35,832 nucleotides of DNA from Hyphomonadaceae bacterium (lineage in GTDB: Bacteria > Pseudomonadota > Alphaproteobacteria > Caulobacterales > Aquidulcibacteraceae), in contig JACMMP010000007.1 of assembly GCA_014378995.1 (NCBI GenBank), positions 1-35,832 on the forward strand, in the 5' to 3' direction. The notes under the pieces are model-generated. The model was not told the DNA's origin and ran no database searches. It saw only the letters and a program-made list of their open reading frames with translations. The position numbers and the translations under genes are program-made. The first letter of the stretch is position 1. Every line of letters starts with the position of its first letter. Below are positions 7,469-17,808 of this stretch, piece after piece.

Positions 7469-8059
7469 ATGGAGCCAGTCATTTATCGTAGACGGCGCAA
7501 CGCCATGTCGCGCGGCGAGCGCGAATGGCGCGTCGAGGATGACGCCCTCGTCAGCCGCGGCGCGTCGGGTCACGAGCGCCGTTATGCATGGGACGACATG
7601 GTCAGCGTGCGGCTGCGCCGTGAGCCCAGCCGGTTCCGGCCGTGGCGCTACGTGTTTGAGCTGCAGCCCAAGCACAAGCGCAAGATCGCGATCGACAATG
7701 CTCACTTCGTCTCCGCCCGCACCTTCGAAGAGCGCAGCGCCAGTTACGTTGGCTTCGTCGGCGCCTCGCTCGCGCGGCTCCAGGTCGCCAAGCCGCAGAT
7801 GCGCGCGCTGATCGGCGAGACGCCAAAGCGCTATTTCTTCCTGCTGCTGGTCGCGCTCGCCGCTTTTTGTGCGCTGGCCTACGCCCTGATCGCGATCCCT
7901 ACGCCGATCGACGATCTTCCCTACGTGCCGCTGGCCAAACTGGTGATCATCCTGTTGATGCTGCCCATACTTTGGCTCTGGGTGTTGGGCTCACTGCCGC
8001 GCGGGGTGCCGCTGGACGCGATCCCGCCGCGCGCCCTGCCGCCGGAGGAGGGCGCCTGA
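7469..8059 (+). CDS. Membrane protein with PH-like N-terminal domain, function unknown
   Basis: The 196-residue product starts at the ATG at 7469 (GGAG 5 bases upstream; a longer frame from 7403 is low-quality sequence). Residues about 1-100 form a basic soluble domain with alternating strands (EWRVEDDALVSRGASGHERR, YAWDDMVSVRLRREPSRFRP, YVFELQPKHKRKIAIDN), reminiscent of bacterial PH-like domains. Residues about 118-140 and 152-172 are two membrane helices, with a short proline-rich tail (IPPRALPPEEGA). I do not recognise a named family. It stands alone between pirin and tRNA-Thr. Confidence 0.65.
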   Translation: MEPVIYRRRRNAMSRGEREWRVEDDALVSRGASGHERRYAWDDMVSVRLRREPSRFRPWRYVFELQPKHKRKIAIDNAHFVSARTFEERSASYVGFVGASLARLQVAKPQMRALIGETPKRYFFLLLVALAAFCALAYALIAIPTPIDDLPYVPLAKLVIILLMLPILWLWVLGSLPRGVPLDAIPPRALPPEEGA

Positions 8060-8065
8060 GGCCGC

Positions 8066-8090
8066 CCGCCGCCCTTGCCCTTGGCGGCGG
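8066..8090 (+). terminator. GC-rich hairpin downstream of the PH-like membrane protein gene
   Basis: CCGCCGCC (8066-8073) is exactly complementary to GGCGGCGG (8083-8090), with a 9-base loop CTTGCCCTT, starting 7 bases after the stop codon. No T-run follows. Position and stem strength suggest a terminator-like or transcript-end structure. Confidence 0.4.
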
Positions 8091-8153
8091 CTCCGTCTAG
8101 GAAATCGCCCTTCTGCCGGACCCCAAAGCGTTTTTGGCGGGCCGGACCTGGAA

Positions 8154-8229
8154 GCCGCCTTAGCTCAGCCGGTAGAGCACCGCATTCGTAATGCGGGGGT
8201 CAGGTGTTCGAGTCACCTAGGCGGCACCA
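8154..8229 (+). tRNA. tRNA-Thr (anticodon CGT)
   Basis: A complete 76-base cloverleaf. The acceptor GCCGCCT (8154-8160) pairs with AGGCGGC (8219-8225), discriminator A, encoded CCA. The anticodon stem CCGCA/TGCGG encloses TTCGTAA with anticodon CGT, reading codon ACG. The T arm AGGTG-TTCGAGT-CACCT is perfect. It lies 150 bases ahead of the porin gene. Confidence 0.97.
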
Positions 8230-8379
8230 TTCTTCCTTGTTCCAGCACCTGAGCCGCATTTACGAGACGCGCGGACACGCCGCCGGCGCGCTTGCGGCGC
8301 CTACTGCAAATCCCCCGTACTCGTATCGATTTCCTATGCGGCTCGGCGCCACCTCGGCCCGCACGAGGAGACTACGCGC

Positions 8380-9153
8380 ATGTGGAACAAGTCGCTTGGC
8401 CCGATCCTGTTGGGCGCCGGATTGCTGATCGCCACACCGGCGACGGCGCAAGACGGCCCAACCTTTTCGGGCAACGTCGCGCTCGCGAGCGACTACGTGT
8501 TTCGCGGCATTTCGCAAACCGGCGGGAACCCGGCCATTCAAGGCGGCGCCGACTACACGAACGGCATGTTCTATGCCGGCGCCTGGGCGTCTAACGTTGA
8601 CTTCGCGGAACTGGGCGCGGGCTCGGGCATCGAGCTCGACCTTTACGGCGGCGTGCGCCCGCAAGTCGGCGCCGTCACCTTCGATCTCGGCGTGATCGGC
8701 TATTTCTATCCTGGCGTGACTGACATTCAGGCAGGCGGCGGTGTCGAGGGTGAGCTCGATTATTTCGAAGGCTACGCCAAGGCCTCCATCTCGCCCGCCG
8801 ATCGCTGGACGCTCGGCGCTGCGGCTTATTATTCGCCAGAATTCACCGGCGAAACGGGGCAGGCATATTATGTCGAAGCGAACGCCGCCTTTGCCGTGAA
8901 CGATGCCGTCGGCGTCTCGGGTGCGATTGGCTATCAGGCGATCGACGACGTTTCAGGCGTCTTTCCCGGCGAATTCAGCGACGAATACACAACCTGGAAC
9001 GTCGGCGCGACCTACACACTCCATGGATTTGCGATCGACGTTCGATACGTCGGCACGGACGTAGAGGCGTCGGACGACCTGATCGCGCAAGCGTTTACGA
9101 CCGCGGATCGCGCCGACGATCGCGTGCTGCTCTCTATCAGGCGCGCGCTGTGA
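8380..9153 (+). CDS. TorF family putative porin
   Basis: The 257-residue outer-membrane protein begins with a Sec signal peptide (hydrophobic GPILLGAGLLIATPATAQ, cleavage after AQ at about residue 24). The mature start FSGNVALASDYVFRGISQ is the signature of the TorF/TIGR02001 family of small beta-barrel proteins. Alternating aromatic strands run through the sequence and it ends in a strand-like VLLSIRRAL. GAGGAG lies about 9 bases before the ATG. The stop overlaps the start of the tiny ORF at 9150, which leads into kdpF, so the porin may be co-transcribed with the potassium pump. A role in outer-membrane ion passage is an inference from this context. Confidence 0.82.
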   Translation: MWNKSLGPILLGAGLLIATPATAQDGPTFSGNVALASDYVFRGISQTGGNPAIQGGADYTNGMFYAGAWASNVDFAELGAGSGIELDLYGGVRPQVGAVTFDLGVIGYFYPGVTDIQAGGGVEGELDYFEGYAKASISPADRWTLGAAAYYSPEFTGETGQAYYVEANAAFAVNDAVGVSGAIGYQAIDDVSGVFPGEFSDEYTTWNVGATYTLHGFAIDVRYVGTDVEASDDLIAQAFTTADRADDRVLLSIRRAL

Positions 9154-9284
9154 GCGAAGCTACAAAGCTACACAGAGTGCTTTCAGCCACGGCAGGCGGC
9201 CTCTGCGGCGTCGCTTTTCTTATCGCGTTGGCGACTGCTCTGGGATGGACGCTGAACTATTTCGGCCTCGCGCCGCGGCAATAG
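9150..9284 (+). CDS. Possible 44-residue single-span membrane peptide upstream of kdp
   Basis: A GTG at 9150 overlaps the porin stop codon (GTGA) and opens a 44-codon frame ending TAG at 9284. The product has a polar N-terminus (MSEATKLHRVLSATAGG), one strongly hydrophobic segment (VAFLIALATALGWTLNYFGL) and a short polar tail. Overlap with the porin gene and the membrane-like composition favour a real coupled gene, but no family is recognised and the start codon is weak. It sits 18 bases before another tiny frame and kdpF. Confidence 0.45.
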   Translation: MSEATKLHRVLSATAGGLCGVAFLIALATALGWTLNYFGLAPRQ

Positions 9285-9301
9285 GGATTACGGAGCGCTT
9301 C

Positions 9302-9385
9302 ATGGGCGACTTGATTTTCATTGGCGTCGGGCTCGGCAGCTTTGCGTTGCTCGCGCTTTACGTTTTCGGCTGCGGCAGGGCGTGA
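9302..9385 (+). CDS. Tiny membrane peptide of 27 residues directly before kdpF
   Basis: The ATG at 9302 opens a 27-codon frame, product MGDLIFIGVGLGSFALLALY followed by VFGCGRA, one hydrophobic helix with a short Cys-containing basic end. Its TGA shares its last base with the ATG of kdpF (TGATG), so the two would be translationally coupled. From memory, similar one-helix peptides ending in a Y-V-x2-C-x-R-like motif occur just before kdpF in other proteobacteria, which would make it a conserved Kdp-associated microprotein; this needs a search. Function unknown. Confidence 0.5.
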   Translation: MGDLIFIGVGLGSFALLALYVFGCGRA

Positions 9386-9474
9386 TGGGCCTCGACTATG
9401 CGCTGTGCGCCATCGCGGGCCTGATTGTGCTCGCTTACTTGCTCGCAGCGATGCTGCGTCCTGAGAAATTCTAG
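9385..9474 (+). CDS. kdpF: K+-transporting ATPase small subunit KdpF
   Basis: The 29-residue one-helix peptide (MGLDYALCAIAGLIVLAYLL followed by AAMLRPEKF) has the size, hydrophobic helix and terminal RPEKF typical of KdpF, the small subunit that stabilises the KdpFABC complex in the inner membrane. It starts on the last base of the preceding tiny ORF and ends 9 bases before kdpA, exactly the expected place. Confidence 0.85.
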   Translation: MGLDYALCAIAGLIVLAYLLAAMLRPEKF

Positions 9475-9483
9475 AGGCGCCTC

Positions 9484-11214
9484 ATGACCATTATTGGTTG
9501 GCTTCAAATCGGCCTCTTCGTTCTCGTGGTCGCGTTGCTGGCGCGGCCGCTTGGCGGCTACATGACGCGGCTTTTCTCCGGCGAGAGCGTGTTCCTCTCG
9601 CCCTTGCTCCGCCCTGTGGAGCGCGCGCTCTATTGGCTCGGCGGCGTCAACGCGCGTGAGGAGCAAAGTTGGAAGGGCTACGCGCTCGCCATGCTTGTGT
9701 TTCACGCGGCGGGCTTTGCGTTTCTCTACGGCGTCCTGCGCTTGCAGCATATTCTGCCGCTCAACCCGCAAGGGTTTGGGGCCGTTAGCGATCACTTGGC
9801 GTTCAACACCGCAGTTTCGTTTGTGACCAACACCAATTGGCAGAGTTATGGCGGCGAGAGCACGCTAAGCCATTTCAGCCAGATGGTCGGCTTGACGGTC
9901 CAAAACTTCCTTTCGGCCGGCACGGGCATTGCGCTTGCAGTCGCCTTCATCCGAGGCTTCTCGCGCTCGCGCGCCGACGCCATTGGCAATTTCTGGGTCG
10001 ATCTCACGCGCGCCAATCTTTATGTGCTGTTGCCCATTTCGATCCTCTTCGCGCTCTTCTTGGTTTGGCAAGGCATGCCGCAGACCTTTGCCGGCAACGC
10101 CGTCGCCACGACGCTGGAAGGCGGCGAGCAGACATTGGCGCTGGGGCCGGTGGCGAGCCAAGCCGCCATCAAGATGCTCGGCACCAATGGCGGCGGTTTC
10201 TTCAACGCCAACGCCGCGCATCCGTTCGAGAATCCGACAGCGCTGTCGAACTTCATTCAGATGATTTCGATCTTCGCGATTGGCGCGGCGCTGACCAACG
10301 TGCTGGGCCGTATGGTCGGCGACGAGCGTCAAGGCTGGGCCATTCTCGCGGCCATGGGCGTGCTGTTTATCGCCGGCGCTGGCGTCGCGTATTGGGCCGA
10401 AGCTGGAGGCAACCCGACGCACATCGCAGCGGGCGTCGATCCCGCCGGCGGCAACATGGAAGGCAAAGAAGTCCGATTCGGAATCGTCTCCTCCATCCTG
10501 TTTGCGGCAGTGACGACGGCGGCGTCGTGCGGGGCGGTGAACGCCATGCATGACAGCTTCATGCCGCTGGGCGGTCTCGTCCCGCTGTTCAATATGCAGC
10601 TTGGCGAAGTCATCGTCGGCGGCGTCGGCGCCGGCCTCTACGGCATCTTGCTCTACATTATTCTCGCGATCTTCGTGGCCGGCCTGATGGTCGGGCGCAC
10701 GCCTGAATATCTCGGCAAGAAGATCGAGGGCCGCGACATGAAGCTCACTATGCTTGGGCTTTTGTGCGTGCCGTTCGCCATTCTCGCGTTCACCGCGCTC
10801 GCGAGCGCGATGCCGGATTGGCGCACGGCGATGGAGGGCGGAACCGCCGGTCCGCAAGATTCCGGCCCGCACGGCTTCACGGAAATTCTCTACGCCTACA
10901 CCTCCGCCGGCGCGAATAACGGCTCCGCGTTCGCCGGGCTCACCGCCAATTCTCCGTTCTGGAATCTAACGCTTGGCCTCACCATGCTCATTGGCCGCTT
11001 CGCGATGATCGTGCCGATGCTGGCGGTTGCAGGTTCGCTCGCGGCCAAGCCGAAGATCCCGCCCTCTGTCGGGACTTTCCCAACCCATGGGCCGCTGTTC
11101 GTCGGCCTTCTGGTTGGTGTGATTTTGATCATGGGCGGACTGACCTTTTTCCCCGCACTCACACTCGGCCCCATCGCGGAGCACTTCGCGATGCTGCGCG
11201 GCGATCTCTATTGA
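9484..11214 (+). CDS. kdpA: K+-transporting ATPase subunit A, channel-like subunit
   Basis: KdpA is the potassium-binding, channel-like subunit of the high-affinity KdpFABC pump in the inner membrane. The product has 576 residues (E. coli 557) with about ten membrane helices. Selectivity-filter-type loops are visible: [40 protein letters not shown], and the later [20 protein letters not shown]. The N-terminal [13 protein letters not shown] block is also typical. A GAGG-containing region precedes the ATG. It is the third gene in kdpFABCDE and is followed 9 bases later by kdpB. Confidence 0.97.
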   Translation: MTIIGWLQIGLFVLVVALLARPLGGYMTRLFSGESVFLSPLLRPVERALYWLGGVNAREEQSWKGYALAMLVFHAAGFAFLYGVLRLQHILPLNPQGFGAVSDHLAFNTAVSFVTNTNWQSYGGESTLSHFSQMVGLTVQNFLSAGTGIALAVAFIRGFSRSRADAIGNFWVDLTRANLYVLLPISILFALFLVWQGMPQTFAGNAVATTLEGGEQTLALGPVASQAAIKMLGTNGGGFFNANAAHPFENPTALSNFIQMISIFAIGAALTNVLGRMVGDERQGWAILAAMGVLFIAGAGVAYWAEAGGNPTHIAAGVDPAGGNMEGKEVRFGIVSSILFAAVTTAASCGAVNAMHDSFMPLGGLVPLFNMQLGEVIVGGVGAGLYGILLYIILAIFVAGLMVGRTPEYLGKKIEGRDMKLTMLGLLCVPFAILAFTALASAMPDWRTAMEGGTAGPQDSGPHGFTEILYAYTSAGANNGSAFAGLTANSPFWNLTLGLTMLIGRFAMIVPMLAVAGSLAAKPKIPPSVGTFPTHGPLFVGLLVGVILIMGGLTFFPALTLGPIAEHFAMLRGDLY

Positions 11215-11223
11215 GGCATTGAA

Positions 11224-13284
<2,061 letters not shown>

Positions 13285-13295
13285 GATCAAGGATC

Positions 13296-13868
13296 ATGTC
13301 ACACCTCCGTCCAGCCCTCGTGCTTCTGGCGCTGTTCACGTTGCTACTCGGCGTGGCCTACCCCTTGGCGATCACCGGCATCGCCCAGGCGATTTTTCCA
13401 GCTCAAGCCAACGGTAGCTTAATCGAGCGCGACGGCCGCGTCGTGGGATCGGCGCTGATTGGCCAAAGCTTCACGCGCCCTGACTATTTCTGGTCGCGCC
13501 CATCCGCCGCTGGTGACGGCTACAATGCGAGCGCGTCCTCGGGATCCAATCTCGGCCCAACGTCACGCGCTCTGGCCGAGCGCGTCGAGGGCGACGTTTC
13601 GCGGCTGCGGGAGACGGGCGTTGCAGGGTCAGTGCCGGCCGATTTGGCGACCGCCTCCGGTTCGGGCCTCGATCCGCATATCTCTCCCGCGGCGGCGCGT
13701 GTACAAATTGCGCGCGTCGCGGCGGCGCGCGGCATGACTGAAGCGGAGGTCGAAGCATTGGTCGCGCAAAACATCGAAGCGCCATTCCTTGGCTTCCTGG
13801 GCGAGGCGAGCGTGAATGTGCTGCGCCTTAATCTTGCGCTCGATCAAGCGAGACCCATGAGTCCCTGA
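13296..13868 (+). CDS. kdpC: K+-transporting ATPase subunit C
   Basis: KdpC is the single-span subunit that increases the ATP affinity of KdpB. The 190-residue product has one N-terminal helix ([19 protein letters not shown]) and the periplasmic domain with family blocks [52 protein letters not shown] and the end block [18 protein letters not shown] precedes the ATG. It is 11 bases from kdpB and 5 bases before kdpD. Length and motifs are normal. Confidence 0.97.
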   Translation: MSHLRPALVLLALFTLLLGVAYPLAITGIAQAIFPAQANGSLIERDGRVVGSALIGQSFTRPDYFWSRPSAAGDGYNASASSGSNLGPTSRALAERVEGDVSRLRETGVAGSVPADLATASGSGLDPHISPAAARVQIARVAAARGMTEAEVEALVAQNIEAPFLGFLGEASVNVLRLNLALDQARPMSP

Positions 13869-13873
13869 CCCGT

Positions 13874-16549
13874 ATGCACCCAACCGAACAAACCCGCCCT
13901 TCGCCCGACGCTCTGCTGAAGCTGGTGTCGAAGGAGGGGCGTGGGCGGTTGAAACTCTTCCTCGGCGCGGCGCCAGGCGTGGGCAAGACCTACGAGATGC
14001 TGATCGAGGCGCACAACAAGAAGCGCGATGGCGTGGACGTTGTCATCGGCGTCGTCGAGCATCACGGACGCGAGGAAACGCGACAACTCCTGCACGGCCT
14101 AGAACTTCTCCCGCGCCAGAAAATTTCCTATCGCGGCCAGACATTGAAAGAGATGGATCTCGAAGCGATCCTGAAACGCCGGCCAAAGCTGGTGCTCGTC
14201 GATGAGCTGGCGCACACCAATGCAGAGGGGGTGAGCCATCCCAAGCGCTGGATGGATGTCCGCGATCTTTTGGCCGCCGGCATCGATGTCTTTTCAACGA
14301 TGAACGTGCAGCATCTTGAAAGCGCCAACGACATCGTCGCCAAGATTACGCAGGTTCAAGTCCGCGAGACGGTGCCGGACAGCCTGCTCGATATCGCTGA
14401 TGAAATAGAAGTCGTAGACATCACGCCCGAAGAGCTTCAGCAGCGCTTGCGGGAAGGCAAGATTTATCCGGAAGAAGTCGCGCAGCGTGCGCTGGCCAAT
14501 TTCTTCACCGCCGGAAACATCACGGCGCTCCGCGAGCTGGCGCTGCGGCGCGCCGCGGACAGCGTGGAAGTCGCCATGCGCGCGCACATGGCCGAGCACG
14601 GAATCGCAGGTCCGTGGGAGGCGACTGATCGGGTGTTGGCCTGTATCGATGCGACCCCAGCCTCGCTCACCGTGGTGCGCCGCGCCAAGCGGCTGGCGGA
14701 TCGGTTGCATGCGCGATGGGAAGCCATCCACGTCGCGACGCCCGAGTCTGAACGCGCGCCGAAAGCCGCGCGCGACGCATTGCTCGAAGTGTTCAGGCTG
14801 GCGGGTGAGTTAGGCGCCACAACGCGCTCACTCAACGGCGATGATCGCGCCGCCGAAATACTCGCCTACGCCCGCGAGCAGAACGTGACCCACATCGTAA
14901 TCGGCGCGGCGTCGCGCCCGCTCTGGTTTGAGTTGTTGCGCGGATCGCTCATCCGCCGCCTGGTTCGCAGCGCCGGCGACATCGCCATCGAGATATGCCC
15001 ACGCGCTGAGCCCACAACGGGGGCCTTGGTTGGCGCGGCGCTGCGGCCGCCGCCGCTCGGAGAGCCGGGCGCGTATCTCGGCGCCTCTGCATTCGTGGCG
15101 ATCGCCGCAGCTTTCGCCCTGATAATCACGCAATGGGTCGAGCTGCCGAACATTTCGCTCGTCTTCGTGCTGGCGATCATCGCCGCCGCCATTCGTTACG
15201 GCATGGCGGTGTCGATCTTCACGGCGATCGTCGCCGCGCTTGCCTACAATTTCTTCCTCATTCCGCCCATCCACACGTTTACCATCGCCGATCCTTCGAA
15301 CATCTACGCTTTCATTCTCTTCATCGCCATTGGCCTTGCGGTGAGCGGTGTCGCCGCAAGAACACGCGCCCAAACGTTGATCGCGCGCAAGCAGGCGCGG
15401 CGCGCGAGCGATCTTGAGGCTTTTGCACGCGGCCTCGTTGGCATGGACGAAGAAGGCGATATCGCCAGAAGCACAGCCGAGACGGCCTCACGGCTGCTTT
15501 TAGCGCGCATCGCAATTCTCTCCGCCCGAGACGGCGAGCTTGACCTTATCGGGGAGGCCCCAGGCCCCGAAATCCTTGGCGCTGACGATTTAGCGGCCGC
15601 CAAATGGGCGTTCTCGCATCGGCGCGAAGCTGGGCGGGGCTCCGATACGCTTCACGGCGCGCGTTGGTTGTTTGTGCCCATACCCGGTGAACGTGGTTTT
15701 GTGGGCGTCATCGGCGTGCGGCAATTGGAGGATACAAATCGTCTCGATCCCGATCAGAGACGCGTTCTCGATCTGCTGTGTGCGCAGGCCGGGATCGCGC
15801 TGGACCGCGCTCGCTTCCAGCGCCAGGCCGCGGACGCCCGTGTGGAGGCGGAAGGGGAGCGTTTGAAGGGCACGCTGCTCGCCTCGGTTTCGCATGATTT
15901 GCGCACGCCGCTGACGACGATCCGCAGCGCCATCGAGAGCTTACAGCAATTCGGCGATAAGCACGATGAAGCGACTCGCGCCGAATTGTTGGAGACCGCA
16001 CGCAAAGAAGTGCGGCGCCTCACGCGCTTCATTGAAAACCTGCTCGACATGAGCCGGATCGACGCCGGGGCGATGCACGTAAAGCGTCAGCCGGCGGAAG
16101 TCGCCGATCTGGTGGAGCATGCGTTGGAACGCATGCGCCCGTTGTTGCAAACAAAGATCATCTCGCGCGATGTGTCCGCGGGCCTGCCCCGAGTGCTCGT
16201 CGATCCAACTTTGGTGGAGGCGGCGATCGGCAACGTGCTGGAGAATGCGGCGAAATATGCGCCAGATGGCTCCACCGTGCTCGTGCGCGCCTTCCGCCAA
16301 GACTTGCGCGTGGTGATTGAGATTCTCGATGAGGGTCCGGGATTCCCGCCCGAGGCGACGGCTCGTTTGTTCGATAAGTTCGCGCGCGGGGTCGAAGGCG
16401 ATGGGCGCCCGCCCGGCACGGGGCTGGGTCTGGCCATCGCTAAAGGCTTTCTGGAAGCGCAAGGGGGCTCGATCGAGGCGGCCAATCGTTCGGATCGCAC
16501 TGGCGCGGTGGTATGCATGCGGCTGCCCCTCGCGGACGCCGCCACATGA
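13874..16549 (+). CDS. kdpD: Osmosensitive K+ channel sensor histidine kinase KdpD
   Basis: KdpD is the membrane sensor kinase that reports potassium limitation or turgor to KdpE. The 891-residue product has full domain order. The KdpD domain spans about 15-230 with Walker A GAAPGVGKT and Walker B LVLVDELAHTN. A universal-stress-like domain spans about 250-375. Four membrane helices (DUF4118) lie at about 400-500, followed by a GAF-like region at about 515-655. The HisKA motif SVSHDLRTPLTTI has His674, and the ATPase domain has N (NVLENAAKYA), G1 (DEGPGFP) and G2 (GTGLGLAIAKGF) boxes. The stop overlaps kdpE (ATGA). All phosphotransfer residues are present. Confidence 0.97.
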   Translation: MHPTEQTRPSPDALLKLVSKEGRGRLKLFLGAAPGVGKTYEMLIEAHNKKRDGVDVVIGVVEHHGREETRQLLHGLELLPRQKISYRGQTLKEMDLEAILKRRPKLVLVDELAHTNAEGVSHPKRWMDVRDLLAAGIDVFSTMNVQHLESANDIVAKITQVQVRETVPDSLLDIADEIEVVDITPEELQQRLREGKIYPEEVAQRALANFFTAGNITALRELALRRAADSVEVAMRAHMAEHGIAGPWEATDRVLACIDATPASLTVVRRAKRLADRLHARWEAIHVATPESERAPKAARDALLEVFRLAGELGATTRSLNGDDRAAEILAYAREQNVTHIVIGAASRPLWFELLRGSLIRRLVRSAGDIAIEICPRAEPTTGALVGAALRPPPLGEPGAYLGASAFVAIAAAFALIITQWVELPNISLVFVLAIIAAAIRYGMAVSIFTAIVAALAYNFFLIPPIHTFTIADPSNIYAFILFIAIGLAVSGVAARTRAQTLIARKQARRASDLEAFARGLVGMDEEGDIARSTAETASRLLLARIAILSARDGELDLIGEAPGPEILGADDLAAAKWAFSHRREAGRGSDTLHGARWLFVPIPGERGFVGVIGVRQLEDTNRLDPDQRRVLDLLCAQAGIALDRARFQRQAADARVEAEGERLKGTLLASVSHDLRTPLTTIRSAIESLQQFGDKHDEATRAELLETARKEVRRLTRFIENLLDMSRIDAGAMHVKRQPAEVADLVEHALERMRPLLQTKIISRDVSAGLPRVLVDPTLVEAAIGNVLENAAKYAPDGSTVLVRAFRQDLRVVIEILDEGPGFPPEATARLFDKFARGVEGDGRPPGTGLGLAIAKGFLEAQGGSIEAANRSDRTGAVVCMRLPLADAAT

Positions 16550-17232
16550 CCAAGGACGCGCAGCGCGTTTTGATTATCGAAGACGACAAACCTTTGCGCG
16601 CGACGCTCGCCGCCACCTTGAAAGCCGAAGGCTACGCGATCGTTGAAGCGGGAAGCGTCACAAGCGCGCGCCAACGCATCGCCGAAGGGCCCATTGATCT
16701 CGCCGTGCTCGACCTTGGCTTGCCGGATCAGGACGGAATAGCCCTCCTCATCGAATTGCGCGCGAGAGGAGATATGACGCCAATCGTCGTTCTCACTGCC
16801 CGCCACGACGAAGCTACGAAAGTTCGCGCGCTCGATCTCGGCGCCGACGATTACGTGACCAAGCCGTTTGGCCTGGCGGAACTGCTTGCGCGCATCCGCT
16901 CGGCATTGCGCCACGGCGTCCAGCTGCGCGGCTCACCGCCTGTGGTGCGTACGGGTAATCTGACAATGGACCTTGCGCGGCGTATCGTGACGAAGGGCGG
17001 CGCGGACATCAGGCTCACGCGCAAGGAGTTCGATCTGCTGGCGGAGTTGGCGATCGACATCGGCAAACCCGTGCCGCATGAGCGGCTATTGGAGGCAATC
17101 TGGGGCTCGCCCGATGCCGACATCCGGTACCTGCGCGTGTATATCGGCCAGGTTCGCGACAAGATAGAAGACGATCCCCACCATCCCGTTCTCTTGGTTG
17201 CCGAGCCGGGGTACGGTTATCGTCTAAGTTGA
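16546..17232 (+). CDS. kdpE: Two-component response regulator KdpE
   Basis: KdpE is an OmpR/PhoB-type response regulator, the partner of KdpD, that activates the kdp promoter. The 228-residue product starts at the ATG overlapping the kdpD stop (ATGA), rather than at an upstream in-frame ATG at 16513 inside kdpD. The receiver domain (1-120) has acidic residues IEDD, phospho-acceptor Asp56 in LDLGLPD, and the conserved K of DYVTKPFGLAELLAR. The winged-helix domain (about 130-228) contains RLTRKEFDLLAELA and a C-terminal RVYIGQVRDKIEDDP and GYGYRLS. Sensor and regulator lie in the same operon as the pump, so feedback control is expected. Confidence 0.96.
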   Translation: MTKDAQRVLIIEDDKPLRATLAATLKAEGYAIVEAGSVTSARQRIAEGPIDLAVLDLGLPDQDGIALLIELRARGDMTPIVVLTARHDEATKVRALDLGADDYVTKPFGLAELLARIRSALRHGVQLRGSPPVVRTGNLTMDLARRIVTKGGADIRLTRKEFDLLAELAIDIGKPVPHERLLEAIWGSPDADIRYLRVYIGQVRDKIEDDPHHPVLLVAEPGYGYRLS

Positions 17233-17248
17233 ATCGTGGGGAGGAAAG

Positions 17249-17773
17249 TTGCGCCGCGACTCACACAAGATCGGACTCGTTTCGATGCGCGGGAAACTCC
17301 GCGCGTTTCAGAGGGCGCGGGAAACCGCCGAAGCACCTGGTACTGCGCAGGACATCGAACTCCTGCGTCACGCTGATCTTGATCTGTCCATCAAGGCGGG
17401 CGCCTTGCTCACTTTCAATGGGCTCATCATTGCGGCGGGCATCAATCCTATCGTTGCGTCTCCCGGCGCGCCGCTAAGCGTCGACGCTCTCGCCGACCCC
17501 GCCATTGCTGTGCTGACCGCTGTCGGCGTGCTGCTCATGGCCATCGCCTCGAGTTTCTCTATCCGGGCGATCCTCGTCGGTGAGGAATTCGACGACCACG
17601 GCATCGAGAACGATCCTGCCGCCATTGTGCGGCGTCTGTTTGCCGCTTACTGCGCGGCGATCGATAGGCAGGGGGCGTTGCTATCGATGGCAGGGAAGTT
17701 CACGTTCGCCGGCGGCCTGGTAACCGCCTGCGCCTTCGTTTGGGCGCTCGCCGACAAGTGGTGGGGTGGGTAA
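17249..17773 (+). CDS. Membrane protein of unknown function, weakly Pycsar-effector-like
   Basis: The start is taken as TTG at 17249 because GGGGAGGAAAG directly precedes it; the first ATG (17285) has no such site. The 174-residue product has a basic N-terminal region, then HADLDLSIKAGALLTFNGL running into the first helix (about 50-70), a second helix (about 85-108), a soluble segment (GEEFDDHGIENDPAAIVRRL) and a third helix near the C-terminus. The AD-x-KAGALLTFNG-like pattern at a first helix recalls the membrane module of Pycsar effectors (DUF5706 type), but the match is by eye and no nucleotide cyclase gene is nearby. It follows kdpE by 16 bases and may be co-transcribed. Function unknown. 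Confidence 0.6.
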   Translation: MRRDSHKIGLVSMRGKLRAFQRARETAEAPGTAQDIELLRHADLDLSIKAGALLTFNGLIIAAGINPIVASPGAPLSVDALADPAIAVLTAVGVLLMAIASSFSIRAILVGEEFDDHGIENDPAAIVRRLFAAYCAAIDRQGALLSMAGKFTFAGGLVTACAFVWALADKWWGG

Positions 17774-17808
17774 CCAGGGATTATCGGCGCGTCTCTCAAC
17801 CGCTTGTG

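Noticed and set aside
16513-16545. Longer KdpE start at 16513
   Set aside because: It lies inside kdpD and adds 11 residues not seen in the family; the ATGA overlap start at 16546 is the usual arrangement.
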